DNA of 64,000 bases from Microbacteriaceae bacterium (lineage in GTDB: Bacteria; Actinomycetota; Actinomycetes; Actinomycetales; Microbacteriaceae), in assembly GCA_947373155.1 (NCBI GenBank), contig CANBWO010000005.1:1-64000 (forward strand), read 5' to 3'. A program made the translations under genes and the position numbers. Under the pieces are notes generated by a model. It had not been told where the DNA came from. It made no database searches and saw only the letters and a list, made by a program, of their open reading frames with translations. Shown in pieces: positions 8,351 through 16,795 of this stretch (the stretch's first letter is position 1; each line of letters opens with the position of its first letter).

Positions 8351-10104
8351 TTTGCGGCCTCCTCATCCAAGCTAGAAATCACGTAACGGTAGTGAGCGTT
8401 GGTTGCTAGCAGTTCGCTGTGCTTGCCAAAGGCGGTGATACGGCCTTCTTCTAGCAAAGCAACCTTGTCTGCCAACTGCACGGTGCTTGGGCGGTGAGCA
8501 ACAATCAGAGCGGTGGTGGTGGAAAGCACGGTTCTAAGCGCGGCCTCCACCATGGCCTCGGTGTCTACGTCTAGGGCACTCAGTGGGTCGTCCAGCACCA
8601 GAATCTCCGGCTTGGCGGCTACCGAACGGGCTAGGGCTAGGCGCTGACGCTGACCGCCGCTGAGGCTCATGCCTTCTTCACCGATGCGGGTCTCTAGGCC
8701 CTCTGGGAGTTCGTAAACAAACTGCGCCTGAGCGATTTCCAAGGCCTGCTTTAGCTCAGCCTCGCTGGCGTCTGGGTTACCTAGCAAGACGTTCTCGCGC
8801 ACACTCGCGCTAAACAAAGTTGCGTCTTCGAACGCCATCGCAATGTGACTGCGCAGTTCTTCGCGGCTTAGGTCGCGAACATCGATGCCGTCTACCAACA
8901 CCTGCCCACCGGTCACGTCGTATAGGCGGGTGGTGAGCGCGGTAAGGGTGCTCTTGCCACAACCCGTGATGCCAATCAGTGCCACAGACTCCCCTGGTTC
9001 CAGCACCAGGTTTACTCCGCGAAGCAGGTCTGGTTTGTCGGCTGCAGTGTCTGCAAACCTAAAGTGCACGTCCTTGAACTCGAGGCGGCCCAGCGGCTTG
9101 GTGATGGTCTGCAACTGCTCCGGGTCGGTGATATCTACCGGGGCATCGATGACTTCAAAGAAACGTTCTACGGCTGTTTTGGCATCCTGAGTCATACTCA
9201 ACAGGAATCCAACCGACTCGGTAGGCCATCGCAGCACCGTGGCTGTGGCAAAGAATGCAACCAGCGCACCCACTGTCATTTGGTGGCTAGCCACCAACCA
9301 GACTCCGGCAAACAGGCTCAACCCAACGGCAAACTCCGGCACCAAAATCAGGTAAATCAAAATGTTGGCAGACAGCCCAGCCTTCTTTAGCTCGGTCTTA
9401 AGCAGGGAATCGGCATCGGTGGCGAACTTGCCAGCCATGAAGTCGCCGCGACCAAATGCCTTTAGAACACGGATGCCGTGCACAGCTTCCTCTACGCTGG
9501 TGGCCAGGTCTCCGGCTTGGTCCTGGCTTAGTCGAGCTACGGTGTGATATTCCTTTTCAAAGCGGTAACCGCGAAACCAGATTGGAACGCTGCAGACCAA
9601 GAAGATCAATCCAAGAATCCAATGGAAGCTGAAAAGCACAGCTAGCCCGATCACGATGGTGATTGAGTTTGCGATGAAAAGCACCAGACCAAATGAAAGC
9701 CAGCGACGGATCAGGCTGAGGTCTCCGGTAACGCGGCTAAGTAGCTGACCGCTTGGCCAGCGATCGTGGAACGAGATTGGTAGGTCCTGAAGTTTGGCGT
9801 AAAGACTGCGACGCAGGCCCGCCTCAACGTGAGTTCCCGGGGTTAGAACGAACCAACGACGAAGAAGAGTCATACAGGCTTCGAGAGCACCCATGAGCAG
9901 AACCAATAGAACTAGTGGAATCAACTTGGCGATGGTGCCGTGGCTGGCAAGAGAATTGACTAAGTGAAGTAAAAACTGAGGGATGCTGAGTGCGAACATT
10001 TGCCCAGCAAGAGCTGCTCCCATACCTAGAGAGATACGTGGAAGCGCCTTTTTAGCGTAGGGAAAAATGCGCAGCAGAGTTGCTACGGTGCCGTTGTTGT
10101 TCAT
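8347..10104 (-). CDS. ABC exporter half-transporter, degenerate-site subunit
   Basis: First gene of the pair, 585 aa, with a six-helix membrane domain (about 20-310) and an ATPase domain (about 335-580). Walker A GITGCGKS (378-385) and signature LSGGQ (481-485) are intact. Walker B reads LVLDDP, with Asp506 where the catalytic glutamate should be, and the Q-loop position holds Glu426 (AFEDATLF). With the altered signature of its partner this makes one non-hydrolysing site, the arrangement known for TM287/288-type heterodimeric exporters. Downstream of purH and separated from it by a terminator, so it has its own promoter. Confidence 0.93.
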   Translation of the reverse strand: MNNNGTVATLLRIFPYAKKALPRISLGMGAALAGQMFALSIPQFLLHLVNSLASHGTIAKLIPLVLLVLLMGALEACMTLLRRWFVLTPGTHVEAGLRRSLYAKLQDLPISFHDRWPSGQLLSRVTGDLSLIRRWLSFGLVLFIANSITIVIGLAVLFSFHWILGLIFLVCSVPIWFRGYRFEKEYHTVARLSQDQAGDLATSVEEAVHGIRVLKAFGRGDFMAGKFATDADSLLKTELKKAGLSANILIYLILVPEFAVGLSLFAGVWLVASHQMTVGALVAFFATATVLRWPTESVGFLLSMTQDAKTAVERFFEVIDAPVDITDPEQLQTITKPLGRLEFKDVHFRFADTAADKPDLLRGVNLVLEPGESVALIGITGCGKSTLTALTTRLYDVTGGQVLVDGIDVRDLSREELRSHIAMAFEDATLFSASVRENVLLGNPDASEAELKQALEIAQAQFVYELPEGLETRIGEEGMSLSGGQRQRLALARSVAAKPEILVLDDPLSALDVDTEAMVEAALRTVLSTTTALIVAHRPSTVQLADKVALLEEGRITAFGKHSELLATNAHYRYVISSLDEEAAK

Positions 10105-10177
10105 CGATGAACCAAACCTAAATCTGCCAATACTTGTTCCCCGTTAACCAGGTGACCAGCATTTCAGGCTATCAAAA

Positions 10178-10211
10178 GAATAGCCCCAGAGCTCGCACTC
10201 TGGGGCTATTC
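10178..10211 (-). terminator. Intrinsic terminator of purH
   Basis: 14-bp perfect stem GAATAGCCCCAGAG / CTCTGGGGCTATTC with a 6-nt loop, 13 bp after the purH stop. On the minus strand it is followed by TTTTGAT. Confidence 0.9.
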
Positions 10212-10223
10212 CAAGGGTTATTC

Positions 10224-11876
10224 CTAGTGGAAGAAATGACGTTCGTTAGTGAAGTACATTGTGACACCGGCAGCTTCTGCCGCCGCAATCACTTCTTCAT
10301 CGCGCACCGAACCGCCAGGCTGTGCAACCGCCTTGACTCCCGCCTTGAGCAAAATCTCTAGGCCGTCGGCGAACGGGAAGAAAGCATCGCTGGCTGCCAC
10401 CGAACCGGCTGCGCGGCTAGCTGCGCGGTCAACGGCGAGCTTGCAGGAGTCAACACGGTTTACCTGGCCCATGCCAACACCAACCGAGGCACCATCCTTG
10501 GCAAGCAAAATACCGTTGGACTTGACCGAACGGCTGGCACGCCAAGCAAACTTGAGTTCCTCAAAGGTTGCTGCGTCGGCCTTGGGGCCCGCAACTAGCT
10601 TCCAGTCGTTGGTATTGAAAGTCTTGAAGGTATCTGGCTGCTGAACCAACAAACCGCCGCTAATCTGGCGAACCTCAAGTGCCTCGCGCTGGTAGTTGGC
10701 AGGAAGTTCAAGAACACGCAGGTTCTTCTTGGTGAGCAACAGCTGAAGCGCAGCCAACTCGTAGCCCGGAGCCACGATTACCTCGGTGAAGATCTCGGCA
10801 ACCTGCTGAGCCATGGCCAAAGTCACAATGCGGTTTGCCGCAATCACTCCGCCAAAGGCGCTCATTGGGTCGCATAGGTGAGCCTTGGCATGTGCCGAGG
10901 CAATCGGGTCTGCTGCATCGGGGCTAGCAATAGCAATGCCACAAGGGTTAGCGTGCTTGATGATTGCAACGGCAGGCTCGGTGAAGTCGAACGCCGCACG
11001 CAGCGCCGCATCGGCGTCTACATAGTTGTTGTAACTCATGTCCTTGCCGTTGAGCTGACGAGCCTGAGCGATACCGGAAACCGCGCCTTCGCCGGTGGTG
11101 CGGTAAATGGCAGCCGATTGGTGCGCGTTCTCGCCGTAGCGAAGCACGTTGGCAAGCTTTCCGCCCACCGAAATCTCTGGCGCAAAGCCAGGGTTGCTGC
11201 CGGCAACATTGTCTTCCACACCGGCCTTGGCCTTCCAGGCATTGCCCAGTTCTTCGGCAAACCAGTTAGCCACGGCAGTGTCGTAAGAAGCGGTGTGGCT
11301 AAAGGCTGCATAAGCCAACTGACGGCGCTGCTCCAGTGTGGTTCCGCCTTCGGCAAGCGCATCGATGATTTCTGTATAGCGCGATGGGTCAACCACAATG
11401 GCAACGTTTGCGTGGTTTTTGGCACTGGCGCGAACCATGGCTGGCCCACCAATGTCGATCTGCTCCACAACGGCGTCGCCCTTGGCGCCGCTGGCCACGG
11501 TCTGCACAAATGGGTATAGGTTCACAACTACCAGCTGGAAAGGCTCGATGCCGAGTTCGGCCAACTGCTGCTCGTGCTGAACTAGGCGCATGTCCGCCAA
11601 AAGTCCACCGTGCACGGTTGGGTGCAAAGTCTTGACTCGTCCATCGAGGGACTCTGGGAAACCGGTGATCTGGGATACCTCCGTGACCGAGTAGCCGGCC
11701 TCAGCGATGGTCTTTGCGGTACTTCCGGTGGAGATCATTTGGACACCGGCCTCGTGCAGCGCCTTTGCCAGATCTAGCAGACCGGTCTTATCGCTCACGC
11801 TAATCAGCGCACGCTTGATTGGAACACGGTTGAAGTGACGATAGTCGTTGGCGGTGTAAGAGTTGTGAGCGGCCAC
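10224..11876 (-). CDS. purH: AICAR transformylase / IMP cyclohydrolase
   Basis: Bifunctional enzyme for the last two steps of IMP synthesis, using 10-formyl-THF. The 550-aa protein has an N-terminal MGS-like cyclohydrolase domain (about 15-160, [12 protein letters not shown]) and a C-terminal AICAR transformylase domain with IIKHANPCG. The start is GTG at 11876, with GGGGAG upstream. It lies about 90 bp after purN on the same strand and ends in a strong terminator. Confidence 0.97.
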   Translation of the reverse strand: MAAHNSYTANDYRHFNRVPIKRALISVSDKTGLLDLAKALHEAGVQMISTGSTAKTIAEAGYSVTEVSQITGFPESLDGRVKTLHPTVHGGLLADMRLVQHEQQLAELGIEPFQLVVVNLYPFVQTVASGAKGDAVVEQIDIGGPAMVRASAKNHANVAIVVDPSRYTEIIDALAEGGTTLEQRRQLAYAAFSHTASYDTAVANWFAEELGNAWKAKAGVEDNVAGSNPGFAPEISVGGKLANVLRYGENAHQSAAIYRTTGEGAVSGIAQARQLNGKDMSYNNYVDADAALRAAFDFTEPAVAIIKHANPCGIAIASPDAADPIASAHAKAHLCDPMSAFGGVIAANRIVTLAMAQQVAEIFTEVIVAPGYELAALQLLLTKKNLRVLELPANYQREALEVRQISGGLLVQQPDTFKTFNTNDWKLVAGPKADAATFEELKFAWRASRSVKSNGILLAKDGASVGVGMGQVNRVDSCKLAVDRAASRAAGSVAASDAFFPFADGLEILLKAGVKAVAQPGGSVRDEEVIAAAEAAGVTMYFTNERHFFH

Positions 11877-11969
11877 GTGGCTCCCCTTTATCTGGTGATT
11901 TGGGTGGGTATTGGTTGGGTCATTGGGGGTGTATTTAGGGTGTCGGTGCTAGAGCTTGGTTCGGGGGAA

Positions 11970-12545
11970 CTAAAGAGTGATCTTGTTTTCGGCAATGTCC
12001 TGAACGACCTTCACCAAAAGCTGGCGTTCAACCGCCTTGATTCGCTCGTGCAGATCGGTCTCGGAATCCTCAGGCAGAACTGGTACAACAGCCTGCGCTA
12101 GGTGTGGGCCGGTGTCGACACCCTCGTCGACAATGTGAATAGTTACTCCAGTTTCGGTTGCTCCCGCAACCATGGCATCGTGCACAGCGTGCGCACCAGG
12201 GTAAAGAGGCAACAGCGATGGGTGAGTGTTGATCATTCGAGGCGAAACCGAGGCCACAAAGCTCGGTGGCAAAATGCGCATGAAGCCAGCCAAAACAATC
12301 AGATCAGGCTCAAAGTGCTTGATGTTGGACAGCAGGGTCGCGGCCCACTCCTCGCGGTTATTAAATGAGCTTGGGCTCACCACAAAAGTTGGGATGCCGT
12401 AAAGTTCGGCGTGCTCAAGGCCATCGGCAGGGTTATCGGCGCCAACCGCCAAAATACGAACCGGATAAAGCGGGTTCTGGGTGGCGTCTAGCAAGGCCTT
12501 GAGGTTGGAACCCCCACCAGAGATAAGCACGACGACCGAAAGCAT
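11970..12545 (-). CDS. purN: Phosphoribosylglycinamide formyltransferase
   Basis: Transfers formyl from 10-formyl-THF to GAR, the third step of purine synthesis. At 191 aa it has the usual length, with VVLISGGGSNLKALLDA at the N-terminus, active-site INTHPSLLPLYPGAHAV and HIVDEGVDTGP. The ATG at 12545 has no ribosome site, but TAAACT lies 6 nt upstream on the minus strand, so a leaderless mRNA is likely. Followed by purH. Confidence 0.97.
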   Translation of the reverse strand: MLSVVVLISGGGSNLKALLDATQNPLYPVRILAVGADNPADGLEHAELYGIPTFVVSPSSFNNREEWAATLLSNIKHFEPDLIVLAGFMRILPPSFVASVSPRMINTHPSLLPLYPGAHAVHDAMVAGATETGVTIHIVDEGVDTGPHLAQAVVPVLPEDSETDLHERIKAVERQLLVKVVQDIAENKITL

Positions 12546-12551
12546 TACCCC

Positions 12552-12557
12552 AGTTTA
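12552..12557 (-). promoter_or_regulatory. Leaderless -10 box of purN
   Basis: TAAACT on the minus strand ends 6 nt before the purN ATG; the same hexamer and spacing occur before DUF3817 and (7 nt) purU. Confidence 0.6.
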
Positions 12558-12616
12558 CCGTTAGGCGCGTGGGCTCTGGGCTCGGGCGCTAACTCTGCGC
12601 GGATCGAGCAACGCAT

Positions 12617-13888
12617 CTATACTCGGGGCTGCTGGGCTCGAGCGATTACCTCGTAATCGGCGCCCTCCGGCTTGGCGCTATAGAAAGCCGCAAGCGTTGC
12701 AACAACGGCGGTCTCGACAAACAACGCACCGGCCACCAACCAAGGGTTGCCGCCAACCTCCTGCAGGCGTCCGGGTCCGGCTGAGCCACCGGCCAAAAAA
12801 TTCAGCACCAGCACCTCTAGCGCCGAGACAACCCCGATACCAATCCCCAAGGTCATGGCTGCACTCAGCGCCGAGGCAAACTCGAAGCGAATTTGATCCG
12901 CGTACTTGCGGATTCCCAGGGTGGCCAAAAACGCGGACACTATTGGAACAGCGACCGCCACTAGACCAAAACTCATGGCTCCGGTCGGAAGCGCCGCCAA
13001 AACCGGAAGCGATGGCAACGGGCCAAGCTGGCTGGCCAGCGGGCTGACCCATGAGCCAGAACCAATGTAAAAACCTGCACCGGTCAACCAGTCGGCTCCG
13101 TAAATCACGATGTTGGGCATCAGTGCAATCTGACCAACGGTCAACAGCACTCCCCCGAACAGACTCAGTTGCATGCCTTCGTAAAGGCGGATCACCTGAA
13201 TCCAGTTAGCGCCTAGGCTAACGGCCACAATCAAAGCAGATGCCCCAATCAGCGCAACCACCACGGCTGTTCCGGCGCGCAGGGCAGGCAGCCAGATTGC
13301 CCTGACGGCCCAGTGAACGCCATCGATGCGCTTTGCCAGCCAAGCACGAACTACCAGACGTTCATTCGCCTCTGGCAGATTGCTGGCACCCAGATCGATT
13401 GGTTTGGCAAAAAGCGAGCTGCCCACCAGGACCAAACCGTAGACAATCACGGGCTGATAAATGCCCTGGGTCTCCAAAGGATAAGCCAGTTTGTGATGGG
13501 CGCTAGTGGTGATAACCAGGCTCATGACGCCGTAGACACCGAGTGCGCCAATCCAGCCGGGCCAGAGACTGGTGGTGGCAGCCAGGCGCTTACCCATGCG
13601 ATAAGCGGTGCTAAAAATAAGTGCCGAAAGACCAAGTGGAATCAGTGAAAGCGCAAAATCCGGGGTTTGGATGCCTGCGATGCTGCCCGCCGGAACCATA
13701 ATCTGAACGCCGTGCGCGGCCAACCAAATATCTGCGCTAGCCCGGTAGGCCGCCATCCAGTCGATGCTGGCGTTGTTCTCTACCGCCCACAAAATGGTCA
13801 GCGGAACCAAAATAATGCCCAAGCCCGCAGCCACAGCAAGTGCCGCTTCTAAGACAGCGGTAATAAAGGTGGTTTTGCGGCTAAACAC
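12617..13888 (-). CDS. DUF6350 family polytopic membrane protein
   Basis: A 423-aa integral membrane protein with many hydrophobic segments spread over its whole length (for example LAVAAGLGIILVPLTILWAV and LALMPN...). It resembles the DUF6350 family, annotated in actinobacteria as PerM-like and linked to cell division, and found between sucD and purN in Microbacteriaceae as here. The function is not established for this lineage. GTG at 13888 is preferred over TTG one codon upstream because TAAGTT ends exactly 6 nt before it. Confidence 0.8.
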   Translation of the reverse strand: MFSRKTTFITAVLEAALAVAAGLGIILVPLTILWAVENNASIDWMAAYRASADIWLAAHGVQIMVPAGSIAGIQTPDFALSLIPLGLSALIFSTAYRMGKRLAATTSLWPGWIGALGVYGVMSLVITTSAHHKLAYPLETQGIYQPVIVYGLVLVGSSLFAKPIDLGASNLPEANERLVVRAWLAKRIDGVHWAVRAIWLPALRAGTAVVVALIGASALIVAVSLGANWIQVIRLYEGMQLSLFGGVLLTVGQIALMPNIVIYGADWLTGAGFYIGSGSWVSPLASQLGPLPSLPVLAALPTGAMSFGLVAVAVPIVSAFLATLGIRKYADQIRFEFASALSAAMTLGIGIGVVSALEVLVLNFLAGGSAGPGRLQEVGGNPWLVAGALFVETAVVATLAAFYSAKPEGADYEVIARAQQPRV

Positions 13889-13894
13889 CAATCA

Positions 13895-13900
13895 AACTTA
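13895..13900 (-). promoter_or_regulatory. Leaderless -10 box of DUF6350 gene
   Basis: TAAGTT on the minus strand ends 6 nt before a GTG start, with no Shine-Dalgarno sequence. Confidence 0.5.
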
Positions 13901-13914
13901 TCTGGCTAAAGCAA

Positions 13915-13940
13915 AAGGCCCCCGCATTTGCGAGGGCCTT
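13915..13940 (-). terminator. Intrinsic terminator of sucCD
   Basis: AAGGCCCTCGC / GCGGGGGCCTT stem (one mismatch, loop AAAT) followed by TTTTGC on the minus strand, about 20 bp after the sucD stop. Confidence 0.85.
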
Positions 13941-13959
13941 GAGCGCACTTCTTTAGAAA

Positions 13960-14847
13960 CTACAGAGCAGCGATGATCTCGCGCATCAGTGCAGCGGTCT
14001 CGGATGGAGTTTTTCCAACCTTTACGCCGGCGGCCTCAAAGGCCTCCTTCTTTGCCTGTGCGGTACCAGCTGAACCAGAAACAATCGCACCTGCGTGACC
14101 CATGGTCTTGCCCTCAGGTGCGGTGAATCCGGCAACGTAAGCAACCACTGGCTTGGTGACGTTGGCTGCGATGTAAGCCGCGGCCTTTTCCTCGGAGTCT
14201 CCACCGATTTCACCAATCAAAACGATTGCCTTGGTTTCTGGGTCTGCTTCAAAAGCGGCAAGGGCATCGATGTGGGTGGTGCCGATGATTGGGTCTCCAC
14301 CAATACCGATAGCGGTTGACATACCGATCTCGCGTAGCTCGAACATCATCTGGTAGGTAAGGGTTCCAGACTTGGAAACCAAGCCGATTGGGCCCTGTCC
14401 GCAAATGTCCCACGGGGTGATGCCCGCGTTGGATTTTCCTGGGCTGATGATGCCTGGGCAGTTAGGGCCGATAAGACGGGTCTTCTCGCCCTTGGATACG
14501 TTGTAAGCCCAAGCCTCAGCCGAGTCGTGCACTGGAATGCCCTCGGTGATTGCAACAGCTAGGCCAATCTCGGCGTCGATTGCCTCGATGATAGCTGCCT
14601 TTGCAAAGGCTGGTGGAACAAAGATGACCGAAACGTTTGCGCCGGTTGCTGCCATTGCCTCGGCAACGGTTCCGAACACTGGCAACGAGGTGCCGTCTAC
14701 GTCTACAGATTCGCCAGCCTTGCGTGGGTTCACGCCTCCAACGATGTTAGATCCGCCCTTGAGCATGCGGCGAGTGTGCTTCATGCCCTCGGCACCGGTC
14801 ATACCCTGAACGATGATTTTTGAGTTTTCGTTTAGAAAAATAGCCAT
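13960..14847 (-). CDS. sucD: Succinyl-CoA synthetase, alpha subunit
   Basis: TCA-cycle enzyme subunit that binds CoA and carries the phosphohistidine intermediate, coupling succinyl-CoA cleavage to nucleotide triphosphate formation. The 295-aa protein has the CoA-binding Rossmann domain at the N-terminus (VQGMTGAEG) and the active-site His251 in GHAGAIVSG. It starts 19 bp after the sucC stop, with GAGAGA as a ribosome site. Confidence 0.98.
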   Translation of the reverse strand: MAIFLNENSKIIVQGMTGAEGMKHTRRMLKGGSNIVGGVNPRKAGESVDVDGTSLPVFGTVAEAMAATGANVSVIFVPPAFAKAAIIEAIDAEIGLAVAITEGIPVHDSAEAWAYNVSKGEKTRLIGPNCPGIISPGKSNAGITPWDICGQGPIGLVSKSGTLTYQMMFELREIGMSTAIGIGGDPIIGTTHIDALAAFEADPETKAIVLIGEIGGDSEEKAAAYIAANVTKPVVAYVAGFTAPEGKTMGHAGAIVSGSAGTAQAKKEAFEAAGVKVGKTPSETAALMREIIAAL

Positions 14848-14866
14848 TTTTTAGGTCTCTCTTCGC

Positions 14867-16027
14867 TTAGCGGTTTGCCAGCTCGGCGGCCTTGTCGGCA
14901 GCCTCGTCCATGGTCTCAACAACGGTTACCAACGGGTGAGCGTACTCAGCAAGGATGCGACGACCCTCGACAACGTTGTTGCCGTCTAGACGAACAACGA
15001 GTGGCTTGGTAGCCGAGTCGCCCAGGGTGTTCAGCGCACCGACGATACCGTTTGCAACGGCGTCGCAGGCGGTGATTCCACCGAATACGTTTACGAACAC
15101 GCTCTTGACCTGTGGGTCGTTCAAGATAACGTCTAGGCCGTTAGCCATGACCTCTGCCGAAGCACCGCCACCGATGTCGAGGAAGTTAGCTGGCTTTACG
15201 CCACCGTGCTTCTCGCCGGCGTAGGCAACTACGTCGAGGGTGGACATAACTAGACCGGCACCGTTACCGATAACGCCAACTTCGCCGTCTAGCTTTACGT
15301 AGTTCAGGTTTAGCGCCTTGGCCTTAGCCTCTAGCGGGTCAACCTTGGCGATCGAAACTTCTTCGCGGTCGGTGTGACGGAACTCTGCATTTTCGTCTAG
15401 CGACACCTTGCCATCTAGGGCAACGATGTCGCCATCTTTGGTAAGTACTAGCGGGTTGACCTCAACCAGGGTGGCGTCTTCGTTCTTGAAGACGTTCCAT
15501 AGGCTTACGAATACCGGAGCAACCTTGGCTGCCAACTCATCGTTGAAGCCACCGGCCTTAGCGATCTCTAGTGCCTTTGGCAAAGTAATTCCCTCAAGTG
15601 CGCTAACCGCAATCTTGGCAAGTGCCTCTGGGCGCTCAACTGCTAGCTGCTCGATCTCCATTCCGCCCTCAACGCTGCAAAGCGAAAGGAAGGTGCGGTT
15701 GCTTCTGTCTAGCAGAACCGAGAAGTAAAACTCTTTGTCAATTGCCGCACCCTGGGCAATCATGACGCGCTTTACAACGTGTCCCTTGATGTCTAGACCA
15801 AGTATGTCGGAAGCCTTCTCGCGGGCTTCTTCTGGGTTGTGCACAACCTTGACACCGCCGGCCTTTCCGCGGCCGCCAACCTGAACCTGAGCCTTAACTA
15901 CGACGGTTCCGCCGATCTTGGCTGCAGCTGCGGCTGCTTCGTCTGGGGTGTCTGCGATTAGACCTTGGAGAACTGGAACTCCATAGGCCTCGAACAGGTC
16001 GCGCGCCTGATACTCAAATAAATCCAC
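14867..16027 (-). CDS. sucC: Succinyl-CoA synthetase, beta subunit
   Basis: ATP-grasp subunit giving nucleotide specificity in the succinyl-CoA/succinate step. The 386-aa protein begins [20 protein letters not shown], with the ATP-grasp domain to about 240 ([16 protein letters not shown]) and a CoA-ligase domain after it ([19 protein letters not shown]). The start is GTG at 16027, with AAAGGA upstream. First gene of sucC-sucD. A TAGACT on the minus strand about 45 nt upstream may be its -10. Confidence 0.98.
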   Translation of the reverse strand: MDLFEYQARDLFEAYGVPVLQGLIADTPDEAAAAAAKIGGTVVVKAQVQVGGRGKAGGVKVVHNPEEAREKASDILGLDIKGHVVKRVMIAQGAAIDKEFYFSVLLDRSNRTFLSLCSVEGGMEIEQLAVERPEALAKIAVSALEGITLPKALEIAKAGGFNDELAAKVAPVFVSLWNVFKNEDATLVEVNPLVLTKDGDIVALDGKVSLDENAEFRHTDREEVSIAKVDPLEAKAKALNLNYVKLDGEVGVIGNGAGLVMSTLDVVAYAGEKHGGVKPANFLDIGGGASAEVMANGLDVILNDPQVKSVFVNVFGGITACDAVANGIVGALNTLGDSATKPLVVRLDGNNVVEGRRILAEYAHPLVTVVETMDEAADKAAELANR

Positions 16028-16166
16028 GTCTTGTCCTTTTGGGCTGGAATGGGGGGCAAAAGCCTTATTAAGTCTAGACGTGCTTTACCTAGTGAATTGC
16101 CCCAAACGGCCATTTCTGGACCTCGTTAAAGCAATGTTCAGCATTGAGGCAGGTTGGGGGTCCTGG

Positions 16167-16469
16167 CTAGTCGGATTTGCCCGGCTGAAAGTTTTTGTAA
16201 ACCACTGAACGGTGTTCGATTTTGACCACTTCGACGAACACTTGGTCTTCATCGATGAAGTAAAGGATTCGATATTCGCCCCGCCTCGCACTAAACATGG
16301 GAAAAAGTGGTTCGTGTAACTGTTTACCCACCCGGTAAGGGTTTTCTGCCAAAGGGCCATTGATGAATGCAACCACTGCTTCAACGATTCGCAGCGGCAA
16401 CTCCTCGGCCAACGCGCGGCGAGCGAGTTTGGAAAGAGTGATTGTATATTTTTGAGGCTTGTCCGGCAC
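16167..16469 (-). CDS. RelE/ParE-family toxin
   Basis: A 100-aa protein with the compact RelE pattern: YTITLSKLARRAL at the N-terminus, and FSARRGEYRILYFIDEDQVFVEVVKIEHRSVVY, where RGEYRILY and KIEHRSVVY match the beta-sheet core and catalytic basic residues of mRNA-cleaving RelE toxins. The GTG start follows the antitoxin TAA directly, so translation is coupled. Probably a ribosome-dependent mRNA interferase, though gyrase-type ParE cannot be excluded by eye. Confidence 0.88.
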   Translation of the reverse strand: MPDKPQKYTITLSKLARRALAEELPLRIVEAVVAFINGPLAENPYRVGKQLHEPLFPMFSARRGEYRILYFIDEDQVFVEVVKIEHRSVVYKNFQPGKSD

Positions 16470-16751
16470 TTACTTGATCCGGCCGGCCTTGCGCAATTCT
16501 TGAAGTACCTGGTCCATGGAGTAGCTTTCTCCAGATCTGAGGTCTGCAACACCTTCTTTGATGTCCGACATCAATTTTGAATCCGAGAGAATTTCGAGGG
16601 TCTCCATTATTGCGTCGTAGTCGTCTACGCCAAGCACCACGGCCGCTCGCTGCCCATTCTTGGTGATTTCGAAGCGCTCATGAGTGGCCTCTGCCAACCC
16701 AACAATTTTTGAAAAGTCGGCTCTGGCCTCGGCCAGCGAAAGTGTTGTCAT
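16470..16751 (-). CDS. Phd/YefM-type antitoxin of the RelE pair
   Basis: A 93-aa antitoxin beginning MTTLSLAEARADFSKIV, with TKNGQRAAVVLGVDDYDAIMETLEIL typical of the Phd/YefM DNA-binding fold. The C-terminal third (LRSGESYSMDQVLQELRK) would wrap the toxin. An upstream in-frame start (16784) is rejected: a perfect TATAAT lies 7 nt before this ATG. The dimer probably represses its own promoter. The pair sits between sucC and uvrD, interrupting an otherwise housekeeping order. Confidence 0.88.
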   Translation of the reverse strand: MTTLSLAEARADFSKIVGLAEATHERFEITKNGQRAAVVLGVDDYDAIMETLEILSDSKLMSDIKEGVADLRSGESYSMDQVLQELRKAGRIK

Positions 16752-16758
16752 GTACAGA

Positions 16759-16764
16759 ATTATA
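16759..16764 (-). promoter_or_regulatory. Leaderless promoter of toxin-antitoxin operon
   Basis: Consensus TATAAT on the minus strand ends 7 nt before the antitoxin ATG, with TTGTGT 16 bp further upstream as a possible -35. Confidence 0.7.
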
Positions 16765-16782
16765 GGCACGACGACCGACAAC

Positions 16783-16794
16783 ACAACAGGTTGT
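16783..16794. promoter_or_regulatory. Palindrome near toxin-antitoxin promoter
   Basis: ACAAC-AG-GTTGT inverted repeat just upstream of the -35 region and 1 bp before the uvrD stop. Possible autoregulation operator; not proven. Confidence 0.4.
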
Positions 16795-16795
16795 T

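Noticed and set aside
10878-11519. 213-codon plus frame opposite purH
   Set aside because: Antisense shadow of purH; long only because of codon bias.
16085-16552. 155-codon minus frame across the toxin-antitoxin genes
   Set aside because: Different frame from two clearly recognisable overlapping proteins; composition is typical of a shadow frame.
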